This document shows, one piece after another, positions 26,154-37,340 of a DNA stretch of 64,000 nucleotides (within the stretch, counting starts at the first letter, position 1; each line of letters begins with the position of its first letter). The notes beneath the pieces are model-generated. The model was not told the DNA's origin. It did no database searches and saw nothing but the letters and a program-made list of their open reading frames with translations. The DNA is from Deuterostichococcus epilithicus (Eukaryota > Chlorophyta > Trebouxiophyceae > Prasiolales > Stichococcaceae). The stretch is taken from contig JAVTLE010000008.1 of the NCBI GenBank assembly GCA_033439295.1, positions 2,356,001-2,420,000 of the forward strand, given 5' to 3'. The position numbers and the translations under genes are program-made.

Positions 26154-27849
26154 GATTTCGCAGTTACTGAACCTCAGCAGGTAAAACCTCAGGCACCGAC
26201 GCCCGGAGACATCTCATCTACTGTGCATCCTAAATTGCATATTCTAGCGGTGGCGGTGAGTGAATTTACTGATGTTCAGTAATGATGTTACTGAATTCTC
26301 CAGTAGCACAGCTGTGGCCATCGCTGAATTAGAGTCAAACACAGCGCTTGTGACGCCGCCTGAAGGCTACGGCCGTCAGCAACACGCCAAGGCACTCACG
26401 AGTGTTTACTAGGACGCCATGAGTCGACAGACCATATGCAGCGTTGTCATGCAATTTGCCCCTTGTGCAGATAAGTAGGCAAACACCGCCTTGGAAGCTC
26501 ACTCAAGCTGAGGAGTGAGGGTCAATTGGAACCCAAGTTACACGGGAAGCCAGCTGTAAACATATTAGTGTACGGCCCTGCCGACATACTCCAGCACGTC
26601 TACTGTAGTGGTCTACATCCAAACTTTGATGCTGCACTCTTGACAACAACGCTCTTGTACATGAGCCGCGTCGGAACAAGAGCGACCGTTGCTTTATAAG
26701 ACCGCCGTGAGTCGGACGCACCCACCTGATGCTTTGGCCGCCTGGGAACGGCACGGCGGCGGGTGGGCGACACACAACAGCAAGACAGTAAGAAGACAGT
26801 ACGTGCGACCCGCCAATCTTCGCCGAGCCGCTGTCGACGGAGCAGCCATGTCGAGTGAGCGTCGAAGGGTGCAGAGCGACGAGTGTTCAATAATGGTCGC
26901 AATGCTCAGCTACAGTTCAGGCGGAGATGGGACTAGTCGTAGCGTGACGCTGCCAACATCTCTCGAAGATGCTGATTCCGGGCCGAGGCTCCGAGGCGAC
27001 GCCGATGTGCTGGCGTGCCGCGTGCGGCACCCGAGGCACAATGACTATGAACACCTGGCGGTAGTAAGCCTCTCGACTAGGTACCCTGCGCTCTGCAGGT
27101 GGCTGGCAGGTGGCGGCGTCCCAGGATGATGTGAGTGAGGTGACCAGGTAATTCGAAAATTGCACGTGGTTCAAAACGACCAGACATGTGCAGGAGTGAG
27201 ACAGCTGAACAGGCTGAAAGTTGACATAACAACAAGTCTGTCAAACGGTTGATCCCAGGACGAAATGTTCCAGAAGGGACCACTGCCAGCATGGTCGTGC
27301 AAACACTGCTGCTGACACGGCAAGCAACAGCTCCAAATTTGTCACAACACATGCGCAGGCACAGCATGCTTTGCAAACAGTCGTGCCATATTGGAGGCTG
27401 CCTAGAGCCCATGGCGGCATCAGCGGTGCCGCCAGCTGATACGGTGGCTGGGATGGTAGTTCAGCCCGATGGCGAGCGCCATGCCTGCCGCAACCTGCGC
27501 ACCGCGGTGACGCTTTTCAGCATCTGTGCGCAGGTGTGCAGGATAGCACATGGATGGACGGCGCCTCCGGCCAATATGACTCCGCAAGCCCGGCCATGAG
27601 GCACAGGTCAGCACGATGCATCTGGAGCTGCAAGAAAGCAAGTTGTACACCCTCACCACTATGTGTTGAGCCTGACTGTGGCCGCGCCAGGGACGGCGCG
27701 CCATTGCATGAGATTTCCCACATCGGTTGCACTAAGTGCCCAACACGAGTCTGGCTTGGGAGCTCCGAGCACTAAGCTTTGAGACTGTGAGTCGCGCCTG
27801 GCAAAATTCAACGCCCAACAAGATGTGCATGCTGTGCAACTGGAGGATG
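26154..27849. other. Intergenic spacer with scattered short frames, no supported gene
   Basis: About 1.7 kb upstream of the mannanase. It includes a small plus-strand frame (26849-27129) and minus-strand frames near 27420-27730, none with a confident domain. A local AT-rich palindromic patch lies near 26265-26305. Mannanase 5' exons or promoter may lie at the left side. Confidence 0.5.
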
Positions 27850-27960
27850 GAGGGTTGGGGCAGGGGGCCGCACCTGGCTGACAGCAGCACCCACATGCTG
27901 TGGAAATGGGGGGATTAGAATTTGGGGCAGGGAGGCACGCCTGGCTGAAGGCGAGGCCTG
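27850..27960 (-). repeat. Two serial echoes of the membrane-segment exon 3' end (original about 28020-28050)
   Basis: The exon end encoding LAFSQARLP is repeated at about 27925-27958 and again, more decayed, at about 27850-27880. The last copy has GT at the position where the first two have GC. Confidence 0.7.
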
Positions 27961-29061
27961 ATATCAGGTGGAAGCTGTGTAATAGCTCTGAACATGGGGG
28001 GATTCGGATTCGTGACGGGGAGGCGTGCCTGGCTGAAGGCGAGGCCCAGCAGCAGTCCGCCGGCGCCTGCCGTCAGCAGCCAGCGGTCCACACGGCGCCA
28101 CCTGAGGGTGCCTGCGACCACAAGAGCGTCCATGAGCGCTGCAGTCAAGATTGAACCCCTGCCGTATTGGAATGTCACCCAAATCCTCCACCATGGCACC
28201 GACTGCCGGACTCAGCATCCTGTGCGGCAGCCACCCCCGGGCGCTGTGCCGCTCGACGCCTTCCAGGCGTGAGCGGCTCGCCGCGGAGCCTTCATGGGAG
28301 CCTATGGCTGGGCGCACCTCCCCTCTTGCTTCTGCCCGTGCCACAGCCCGTGGATGCATGGCAGCGCAGGCGTGGTGACGCACGCGCAATGGTTGAAAAC
28401 CCTATAATGCGGTGGTAAAGTTGATGTGTGTGTATGTGTAGCGTACCGCGGGGCACGATGCGGACGGACTCGATGCCCGCGGCCGCGAGCTCTGACGTGC
28501 TCATCCGGATCGGCGCCGGCCCTGCAGCAACACCAGCTCGGCTGCAGCGTCGCCAAGCGTCAGCATTCTCTGCGGGTCTTCCGGGTGCTGGCAACCAGCC
28601 TTCGAACGCAGCAGAGGGGATGCGCGGCTGCAATGTCAGGAGTAGTGTGATGATGTGTCTGCCAGACACACTGACGCGCGGTGATCCACGCCTCAGCGGA
28701 AGTGCCCGCCGCGCAGCCGCAGGCCGCCGCCCCACCTTTTTTCATGTCGCGTGGGTGCAGCGAGTCCGGCTGCCCAAAGGCGCCGTCGCCGCCGGAGGTC
28801 TCCGAGGCGGCTGCCGCGGCGGCGCCGCCCTGGTCTAAACCCTGCAGATCGGCGAAGCTGCCGGGTTCCGCCAGGCACACCTACGGCGGCGCAGGAGTGG
28901 TCGTATTGGAAGCGTGCGAGGGCTTTTAGACGACACATACCGCATACCACGCTGTGCTCTGAAATGTGCGTCGCTGACAGCAGGCCAGGGGCTGCAGCCG
29001 TGGCGCCTGCGCTGCGTTGAACTCTGCGGCTCACAGCAGCCTCTGGCGGCTGCTGCTCCAT
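27850..29061 (-). CDS. Unassigned locus with a probable membrane segment (exon model uncertain)
   Basis: Function not recognised. The best exon is 28146 to about 28030, preceded by a good acceptor. It encodes LMDALVVAGTLRWRRVDRW followed by a hydrophobic stretch LLTAGAGGLLLGLAF, probably one membrane span. Other plausible exons on the same strand are about 28845-28690 (Ala/Gly-rich, with DSLHPRDMKKGG), about 28560-28455 (STSELAAAGIESVRIVPRG, then a GT donor) and about 28320-28200. A Met at 29061 (MEQQPPEAAVSRRVQR) could start the protein, only 27 bp after the Nudix stop. Alternatively these could be extra 3' exons of the Nudix gene. A triple echo of the 28030 exon end (about 27850-27960) supports a real splice site there. 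Confidence 0.4.
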
Positions 29062-29088
29062 CTTCGACGTGGTCCACGCTGTTGGGAG

Positions 29089-31349
29089 TCAAGCGGTGCG
29101 GTGCGGTCCGCGTAAGATGCCGAGTGCGGGCAGCCGCGGCAGCAGCAGGCCGCATTCCCACTCGGGCTCGGCGACTCGCGCATGATAAACCTGCAGCTGC
29201 GAGAGGAGGCTCGGCACGGTGGAGTTAAATTGCACAAGGCCGCGCACCTCGACAGCCGGCGGCGGCCGCGGCGGCAGGGCGCCGCTGCCCGCGCGGCTCA
29301 TCAGCGCGCGGCTCCCGACGCGGCCAATGCCCCGCACCGCCGCGTGCAGCAGCCCCTCCCCCGACGAGTCGTGCCCGCAGTACGGGCAGGCGCCGTCCGC
29401 AGCGTCGCCGCGGCCCGCCGGCCTGGCCGGCGACGCCGTAGCCGAGTGCCGCGCCGGCGATGCCGCAGGGGGCGCGCTGCACGCCTCTGGCGCCGCAGCA
29501 GCGTCATCGGCTGGCATTTCGGCGCCCGCCGGCGGCTGCTCCCTTCTAGCCGCCGGCTGCTCCCTTCTAGCCGCCGCGGAGCCCTCCTCTGTGGTCGTCG
29601 CGACTGGCCCTCTGGCTGCCGCGGCGCCGTCGTCGAGGCCGGCCGCATACATAAGCAGCCGCGCATCAACGTCCCAGCCCTTCTCCTTCTGCATTGCCTG
29701 TGCACCAGATGCTGGCACCTGCCGTGACCAGGTTCTCTGCCAGGAGAGTTTCGCCAGCCCTTGTGCTTCAAGATGTGGCTGCGGTGACGCCACGGCGCTT
29801 GCAATTCACTGACAGAAGCGTGCCGCAAGTGAATGGTGACGCGCAGCATGCATGCGTCTCCTTGGCACCGCATCTTGCAGGAATCGAGCCTGCCACAGAC
29901 ATGAGGTTGATCCAAAACGCACCAGCAGGTGGCCGTAGAGTCCCGCAGTAGGCAGCATGAAGACGTCGATGAACTCGCCCTCCTGCAATTTCAGGTCATC
30001 GCCGCAATGAAGAATCCGCGATGACATGCAGCAAAGGGCTTTGCGCAATATGACCCTGGCCAAGGAGTGAGATCGCCAGACAGAGCCTCAGACGGCAACT
30101 GAGTCGAGCATGCAGCTGCATCAGCGCGATCACGGCTGCTTTCCGAATGGTGAAGGGTTGTGCTGGCAGCAAGCGGCTGCAATAAGCTGCTCCTAAGCGG
30201 GAACTGCCCAAGGGGAAGACGCAAGCAACGCCACATTGAAAACACACCTCCAGCTCCGGCCGCACATTCACGTTTTCCGGCGCGTCAGCATCCACGTGCA
30301 CATCCACAAACTGCGCATCTTTGAACAAGCGCCGTCAGGGTACTGCTGGAACGCCGGTTTGTTTGACAATCATGCGGGCGCATTTGAGGCAGCTCGCAGC
30401 CCAGGCGCTCCAGGGCGACACAGCTTATGCCCGGCAACTCCGGCCGCCAGCGGTGACATGCTAACGCATGCACAGCAGTGAAGATCTCACTCTCAAACCC
30501 CTGGGGATCTGCACCACTCCCAACGAGTGTCAAGCCTAACAAAAATGCCGCCGGGGCAGACACATTTCACAGCTGCAGGCTGGCCTTGAGCGTGCGGATG
30601 TTGAGAAAACTCGCATGTCGGAACTGGTCAGGCCAGGGTCTAAGAAGCAGACACCGCTTGCCACACCGAGTGCTGCCGAGCAGATGAGAACCTCGCCTGC
30701 ATGTTTGCATTGGTCATGCCCGGGTCCGAGAAGCAAACGCCGCTGTCGCGGCCCACGACGCCGCTGTACCCGGTTTCCTCTTTCAGCTCCCGCACAGCCG
30801 CCTGCGCTGCCGTTTCCCCGTTGTCCACCAACCCTGCCGGGAGCTGCATCCGAGATGAGTTTGCTGAATTAGATCCATCTGTCGGTAGTTGCTGTGCTGC
30901 TGGCAGCGCTGCTGTACCTTGTCTCCTCCTTCAGCTCCTGCACAGCTGCCTGCGCCGCCATCTCGCCGTTATCCACCAGCCCGGCCGGCAGCTGCAGGCA
31001 AGCAAATTGTCGTGGGCCAGAACCCACCCGGTGTGATGTTCCTGCTCCTGCTGCACACGGACTGCCCTCCTGGCTTGCGCACCAGTGTGATTGCGGCCAG
31101 TCGACAACGATTCGACGGTGCTTCAGCTTGTGGCTTCAGCTTTTTCTGCGAGCTTGTATGCAGGGCCTGGGAGCCCACCTCGATGACAGTGTTGCCCTGC
31201 GGCGGCCGGAACTGCGACTCCAGGATGATGCGGCGCGGGGTGCCACCGCCAGTGACATGTGCGATGATCGCAACGCCGTCCACGGGGCCGCGCCGAGTGG
31301 TGCGCTCCGCGCACTCCCACTTCCGCAGCCTGCCGGTGGGGTCCCGCCA
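29089..31349 (-). CDS. NUDT5-like ADP-ribose/ADP-sugar pyrophosphatase (Nudix) with long C-terminal extension; 5' exon(s) not resolved
   Basis: Nudix ADP-sugar diphosphatases split ADP-ribose or ADP-glucose into AMP and a sugar phosphate. Five exons fit with every junction in phase 0: 31349-31179 (RKWECAERTTRRG, then ILESQFRPPQGNTVIE), 30843-30697 (Nudix box GLVDNGETAAQAAVREL plus KEETGY, then SDPGMTNANMQ), 30310-30248 (FVDVHVDADAPENVNVRPEL), 29982-29923 (EGEFIDVFMLPTAGLYGHLL) and 29697-29089. The last exon begins WDVDARLLMYAAGLDDG, matching the NUDT5 C-terminus. It then runs on for about 180 Ala/Pro/Arg-rich residues, with a duplicated AARREQP and a CPYCGH motif, to a stop at 29089. The intron after 30697 starts with GC. 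The initiator Met lies upstream of 31349; a candidate phase-0 exon sits at about 31860-31661 but is unproven. Confidence 0.85.
30615..30665 (-). repeat. Echo of the Nudix-box exon 3' end (original about 30697-30745)
   Basis: The exon end encoding SGVCFSDPGMTNANM recurs downstream in the intron as SGVCFLDPGLTSSDM, offset about 87 bp. The same exon is therefore echoed on both sides. Confidence 0.85.
30911..30996 (-). repeat. 86-bp echo of the Nudix-box exon 5' end, with acceptor (copy of 30763-30848)
   Basis: An ungapped copy 148 bp upstream of the used exon. It reads LPAGLVDNGEMAAQAAVQEL then KEETRY. Two consensus Nudix positions (R of RE and G of EExG) are lost. The acceptor is kept and a GT donor follows, so it looks like a pseudo-exon. 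Confidence 0.92.
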
Positions 31350-33068
31350 CTGCGGCGCAGCCAGAGCAGTCAGCGGCTGGTGTTTGGGAGCCTTGGGAGG
31401 TGCGCAAACTTCAAGACACTTGCTCCGCTTTCGGTCACATCATCTGCCCTCGAACTCTACCGCCGTCCTTGATGGCTGCGATGACACACCGCTGCAACAT
31501 CGTGCATGCGGAGGGAGCAGGCACACCAGGATCTCCACCAATGTCAACCAGCGAAAGCCGTCCGGCCCAAAGTCACGCCTGCTAACGACCTCCGACATGC
31601 TGCACACCGGCCGCTGGGGAAATTACTATCACTGAACGATCGGTTCCCGCTACTGCAAACCTGCCAGCACCCCGCTGGTATAGGTGTGCTGGAAAAAGGA
31701 CAAGACCCTGACAGTCGCTTCCGCAACTCAGCTGGCACCCACGCCTCGATGTCGGATGCAAGTTGCTCTTGCTGGATGGCCACAGTGGTCAAGAGCAGTG
31801 GCTGAGATGCTGTCGATGAAGCTGAGATTGGTGCGGCCTTGCATAAGCTTGTGTGCAGGATCCTTCTCAAGGTGTCTTACAATCACGAGGACAAATCCCA
31901 GCACTGGCGAACGTCAGAGCGTATTGGAAATTCACGGAGGGGCTGATAACGGGCCAGCCACGGGGACGGGGGGCCACACTCTGCCAAATAATGAATCGCA
32001 GAACCGGGCTGCGCGCCTGCGCACCAGAAATAGCTCAGTACTCCCGCTGCGTAAAATTGAACACCACCACTTTGATCCTGAACCCGAGTGCTCTAAAAGC
32101 CGGGCTTGCAAGAATGCGCAGCCCGCCAACCTGACACTACCTTTGTATTTGCTGCGCCCCCGCCGCCCGCCATGAAGCAGCGCCGCAAGCAGCGTCCATC
32201 AACCCCCTATGCCCGACCACTGCCCAGCAACGACGGTGGAGGGTTTCCGCGACTCCATTTCTCGTACAATCCAATGTGGAGCCGGGAGGCCGGGCGTCGC
32301 TGCCAGAAGCCTACATGCACTATGCGCGCGCGCAGTTGCAGCGTGCAGTGGGGCGACGGCGGCGCAAACCAGTCTGCCCGATGGTCTAGAGGTTTCACTG
32401 ATCTTGGTCCGCACCCTTTCTACAACCATATCACAGGCACCAATCTAAGCGAGCATGTCTGCTGTATATGCCAAAGCCTGAACATACAAGACCTGGCCGC
32501 CTCCGCCGCCAAGGCGGGTAGCACTTCAGACCATTGGACACATGGGGATCCTACATTAATCCAGTGCATAGGCTTCAGCATATATAGTCTTATACTTCAA
32601 ACGGATACCTACTCAAACAGAGAACTGAAACATAACTCAATGTACCCTGCCGGCCTAGTGCCTAGCGCTAGGCACTGCCTTGCATGTGGCCCACCCTTCA
32701 GCGGCGGATGTAGGTAATTGTGCTGTACCTACATACTGAAGTCAATCAGGATGTCCGCTAACTTCAAACGCTACAGTGATGCTGCAAACCGATCTATCTG
32801 CCCAACAATGCTGATACCTACCCTCGCTGCGGCTGCAAGTCATGAGAACGCAGCCAAACTGGATCAATGCCCGCATCAGCTAGATGAATGCTAGGTATGT
32901 GAGGCTGCTCGTGAAACAGCCCAAAAAATCACAGCGGTGTCCAATAGTTGCCACCCCGCCATCTACTGCGCCAGAGGCGCTGACGTTGCTTGTGTCACTT
33001 GACTGATGCTGCTGGCGAGGCCCTCATACACCTGTGAGTGCTCCCCGACACCTCAATAAGCAATCTGC
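31350..33068. other. Spacer between Nudix gene and hydrolase A; Nudix 5' end probably inside
   Basis: About 1.7 kb. Minus 31860-31661 may be a Nudix 5' exon (ends phase 0 at a GT). No other frame is convincing. GC content drops right of about 32550. Confidence 0.5.
32657..32676. repeat. Perfect 20-bp palindrome
   Basis: AGTGCCTAGCGCTAGGCACT reads identically on both strands. It lies in the spacer between the Nudix gene and hydrolase A. It could be a cruciform or terminator-like element or a binding site; no function can be assigned. Confidence 0.6.
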
Positions 33069-35459
33069 TCAACCATTCGTGCCAGACGTCGACTTTCCCC
33101 CAGGCGTACTGTACCACCTGCGCAACCGAGTCAGCACATGCTCAGTCCTACAGCGCGGCAGGTCTCGAGTTGGAACAAGCACAGCCCTTGCAGACTGTGG
33201 CAGAGATGTTGACGATTGAGACCGCACGTTAATGCAGCACAGCTGCAAACGAGCGCGACGAAGCATCAGAGTAGGTCCTGGACGCAAATCGCACCAATTA
33301 ACGCTTCCTTCCAATTCCGACTTTTGGTTGAGTGAGTGGCCGCCCCGATAAACTTTGAAGGTGTACTTCAGATCTGGGCGCTTGCTGTGGAAATATGCCA
33401 AGTGGTTACGCATGGCTGCCGGGCTGAAGAGCGGGTCCTCCTCGCCTGCAGGCATGAGAAGCCGTGTGTCGATGTATTGGAATGATGCAGTCGGACATGG
33501 TGGTGAGGAGCTGCCGCGCTCTTGCATGTGGCAGTGCTTCACTTCAGAGAGCGGACCAGCATGCCGCAATGCAGATGCATGACGTGCACACCTTGGCTGC
33601 ATAAAAAAGTGTTTCAAGTTGGCAGTGCGAAGCAGTGTCACGCACCCGTCGAAACCCAGATGGGCACGTTGTGGGTGCCCATCTGCTGCCACAAAAAATT
33701 GGAATGGATGCACATCGCGTGCGTCGCAAAGGTCGTCCGTGTTGCCAGGCTAATTGCGCTGTAACCGCCGCGCGAGTTGCCGGCCATGACGATGCGGTTG
33801 TAGTCGAACATCACGTACTTGAGCGCCTTCACATAGCGGAAGCACTCCAAGATGTGGTAGAAGTCCTCCGTGAACGGGTCCTTTGCCGTGTCGGGCGGAA
33901 ACCTGCCGCAGGACAGCCGCCTCATCTGCTGGCTCATGTTGCACTTTGTGGGTCATGCGCTCAGCTGAGCAAACTCCAGCGTGCACACCCTACAATATAA
34001 GACAGTACACATGAGTCCATGTCCAGAAGCGAGCAGCAGCTCACCAATATAGCTGCCGGTGCGAGTCAGGCGCGATGATGATAAACCTGCATCCAGGTGC
34101 AACACGGAGCATGTCAGGATGTTGACATGGAAGGCTCAGGAGTATGGCACATCGGTGTGATTCAAGCAGTCAGAGGAAGCACCCACTTGTACTTGTCAGC
34201 AAGGAATTTGAACTGCCCAATGATGGTGTTGCCGGTGCTGCCGCTGCCGTGCAGGATGACCATCACTGGTAGCCGCCGGTTCTGCCAGCCTTTCGGAAGG
34301 TAGTAGTGCCCGTTGCGGTTCATGTTGGTGCCCACTGCGGGCAGCACAGTCTGCCACGTCGGTGACAGTCTGCTGCTACACATACTTGAGCCCTATTATG
34401 TGCAAGCACTTCCGCATGCCTGAGTTCTGGATCCGACCTGCTGCCCAAACACACCAGTGGCGCAACATCAGCACACACCAGGCCAAGCAGGTGATGCTAC
34501 TCTTCAGTGAGGCTAGTGTCCGCACCGTAGCCAACTGGAATGTTGCCGCGGATGCCGCCGCTGGCCGTCTTGAACGGTGGCAACACCCACACCGGACGCG
34601 TCCCATTCTCTTTCTGCACGCATACAGGCAGGCTTCCGCTGATGGCTCAGGTTGGATACCCTGCTGCGAGTGCGGTTGGCTACTGATCACTCATGTGGTT
34701 GCACTACAGGATGACGCTTCACACGGTTTACGTCTGCAAAGCCTGCCTGGGTGAGCTTCGATGGTGGCGGCGGCGTCCGCGCCACTGGCGGTGGCGGCGG
34801 GGGAGGGGGCGGTGGAGACCCTGCGAGTACACGATCCGCAAGAGGTTCGAAGCCCTGGCTTCCTACCTTGCTAGTGAATACCAACAGCAGTAACACAACT
34901 CCTGGATTGCATTTGCAGACGTTGTGTTTATCCCCTTGGCTACTCATATTTCCCAGTTCTGCGCCTGTGCATTCGGCGCCGTTTAGGGAACCGCATCATG
35001 GCGGGAATGCCAGCAGACGCTGATGCGCCTGACGAGGAGATTCAAACTGCGGTCGGGCACTTTTGGAGGCAACAACAGCCGAGCATGACCGCCGGGAAGT
35101 CAGGCTGGCAGTCAACAACAGCCAGCCGGCAGCGCATGGTGTTGCATTCCACATTCGCACTCGGTGTGCACCCGTAGCATCTGCTGCACTACTATGGTGC
35201 TCTCAGGAGCCTGAGTAGTGCCATGAGACTCTGAAAAGTGGCGAGCCCCATTGCTGATGACGTGCACAACGAGGGCTCATAAAATGCATCGCTTGGAGGC
35301 CACACCTTGTGCCGCTGTGCATGTTGGCAGCCCGTCCAGCACGAGCGCCACCAGCAAGCTTATCAGAAGGCCTCTCCTCAGGCGTGACTCCGCAGCGCAG
35401 CGCCAGGAGCGCCTGCCGCAGTAGCGCATCAGGCCGGTACCGACAGCGGCGCTGGCCAT
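33069..35459 (-). CDS. Secreted alpha/beta hydrolase (esterase/PHB-depolymerase-like), tandem copy A
   Basis: A predicted extracellular serine hydrolase; the natural substrate is unknown. Exon 1 (35459-35306) gives an N-terminus with a signal anchor LLISLLVALVLDGLPTCTAA, cut at a phase-1 donor as in copies B and C. A Pro-run exon follows (about 34880-34735, ending PPPPSKLTQ). Then come GNIPVGY (about 34600-34550), 34344 to about 34189 (NRNGHYYLPKGWQNRRLPVM, VILHGSGSTGN oxyanion-loop region), about 34095-34048 (FIIIAPDSHRQLYW), about 33902-33650 with nucleophile elbow GNSRGG, about 33465-33314 (EEDPLFSP with the putative acid Asp, YRGGHS with the putative His) and a last exon at about 33110-33069 (WYSTPGGKSTSGTNG). 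It has an extra intron inside GYV and lacks the intron after YLPKG. The LTR element lies 284 bp upstream of its start codon. Confidence 0.82.
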
Positions 35460-35737
35460 GCTGAAAGCCGCCGGAGGGTGTCCCTCCGCTCGATCCGGAG
35501 GCAGTTGCGATGCGAGTCTGGTGTGCCAACCTGTAGCAGCGGCACAACATTTTTGCCGAGGGCACTGGCCAAGCAGCCGGGCAGGCCCACTGCATCACAC
35601 CAGAAGGTCATGGAAGAGAAGTCACGCGCAGGTCGAACAAGGCAACTCTCGCGGCACAAGAACTGCGCGCTAATCAATGAATATCGTGCTGGGCACCACG
35701 ACCGAGTGGCGGTGGCGACGCAATCGCCCGCCAGCTG

Positions 35738-35742
35738 GCTGT
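35738..35742. repeat. 5-bp target-site duplication, left copy
   Basis: GCTGT directly precedes the 5' LTR and is repeated directly after the 3' LTR at 41766-41770, as expected for a Ty3/gypsy insertion. Confidence 0.9.
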
Positions 35743-36131
35743 TGTAGCAGAATGGTGTCGGAGAACGCACGTGTCACCACGTTGCGTGAGTCAGCATTAC
35801 ATACTCCAACTTCACGTCGATTGCCATCGAACAGTCTGGACGCCTTTAGAGAATACTCTAGATGATGCTCGCGATTGTGAACGTTCTAGAGACGGGAATA
35901 GTGCATCAGGCAGTACAGGGCTTAGACTTGGGAACATTGCTATAAAAGCATGGCGCTGGCACATTTGCAGAACACTTCTCGTTTGCACTCCTCGTTCTCA
36001 AAACTCTCCTCCAACTTGTAAGCAGTCGCTAACCTCAGAACGCAGCACGTCGGAACTCAGAACCTACTTCCAGTACCTCCAGAAAGACAGATTGAGGCCA
36101 CGTCAGCACTGCAGGGCCCCGTTCTGTCACA
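35743..36131 (+). repeat. 5' LTR, 389 bp
   Basis: Direct repeat of 41377-41765, bounded by TG and CA, with a TATA-like box in its middle part. Confidence 0.95.
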
Positions 36132-36225
36132 GTGGTTTCGGTGCCGTCGATTCGTTCTGTTCGCCCTTTTCAAAGCGTAAAAACCTTCGCAACCTTCCAC
36201 GCTAAACCAGCCCTATAGCAGCAGT

Positions 36226-37284
36226 ATGGATACAGCACCATTGGACGTCGCCGCACTCCAGGCCGCCATCCACGAGCGCGATGCAGCAATCGCCCGCGGC
36301 GCCGCTGAGCTGAACGCCGTCCGCGCCCAGCTGTCAGAAGTTCAGAACACTGCAGCCGCCGCCACAGCCGCTCGCGATGCCTCCGCCGCTGCACTGCAAC
36401 ATGCAACACACCATCCGTCAGTCAAACCGCCCAAGCCGCCAACACCACAGCGCTTCTCTGGAGCCACCAAATACGGCGTCGACGTGGAGACCTGGCTCTT
36501 CCAAGTCGAGCACTTCTGCAAGCAAACCAAGGTGCTGCCACAAGACTGGGTCGGCTATGCCGGATCACTACTCGCAGACGCCGCAGCCACCTGGTGGCGT
36601 TTCCGCTGCCAACGCCGCGGACCTGACAACTTCGGCACCTGGCTAGAGTTCTCGGCAGAGGCACGCCAAGCCTTTGCCAGGATCAACAGCGAGCAAGAAG
36701 CCGCCTACAGCATCAGCCGCCTGATGCAGCGCCGCGACGTCCAGGACTACATCAATCAGTTCCGGAGCTACTGCCTCGAGATCCCGGACATGCACGAGCC
36801 AGAACAGAAGCGCCGCTTCATTGCCGGGCTGAAATCCGACATCCGCCGCCACGTGGAGCTGCAGAATCCACAGACACTGGACGACTGCTTCCACATCGCG
36901 CAGCGTGTGGACAGCATCAACTTTGCGAGCCGCAACCGCCAGCAGAGCGTGCCTAACCGCAGCTACAGCCCGTCTGGCCCAACGCCAATGGAGCTGGGCT
37001 ACATGGGCGCAGATCAGGGCCCAAACGTCAACGCCGCACAACTGCCGAACAGCGACGTCATCGCAGCCGCCGCCTTCCGCAGCAACCAGCCATCACGCGC
37101 CCGGCTGACGTCAGAGGAGCGTACCTATCTTCGAGAGAACAACGGCTGCCTCTACTGCCGCAAGCTGGGTCACTGGGCCGGCAACTGCCCCGTCAAGCTG
37201 CAGCGTTTTGGCAAGTCCAACTACCGCCCCACCTCCGGCGCACCCGGACCGTCCCGCCAGGGAAACGGCCCGCCCCGGCGCTGA
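36226..37284 (+). CDS. Gag of the Ty3/gypsy element
   Basis: 352 residues. An N-terminal helical stretch is followed by the retrotransposon Gag capsid-like region (about residues 60-240) and a CCHC zinc knuckle near residues 308-321. It is a nucleocapsid-type structural protein of the element. Pol follows in another frame after 56 bp. Confidence 0.93.
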   Translation: MDTAPLDVAALQAAIHERDAAIARGAAELNAVRAQLSEVQNTAAAATAARDASAAALQHATHHPSVKPPKPPTPQRFSGATKYGVDVETWLFQVEHFCKQTKVLPQDWVGYAGSLLADAAATWWRFRCQRRGPDNFGTWLEFSAEARQAFARINSEQEAAYSISRLMQRRDVQDYINQFRSYCLEIPDMHEPEQKRRFIAGLKSDIRRHVELQNPQTLDDCFHIAQRVDSINFASRNRQQSVPNRSYSPSGPTPMELGYMGADQGPNVNAAQLPNSDVIAAAAFRSNQPSRARLTSEERTYLRENNGCLYCRKLGHWAGNCPVKLQRFGKSNYRPTSGAPGPSRQGNGPPRR

Positions 37285-37340
37285 GCGCCGCCATCAGCTC
37301 CGGGGCCTCTCCAATCCCTCCGCACCAGAGCATCTATGCT

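Noticed and set aside
27420-27732. Minus frame with AGLAESYWPEA, faintly like a Ty1/copia integrase segment
   Set aside because: One short resemblance only, with no neighbouring element domains or terminal repeats; too weak to call an element fossil.
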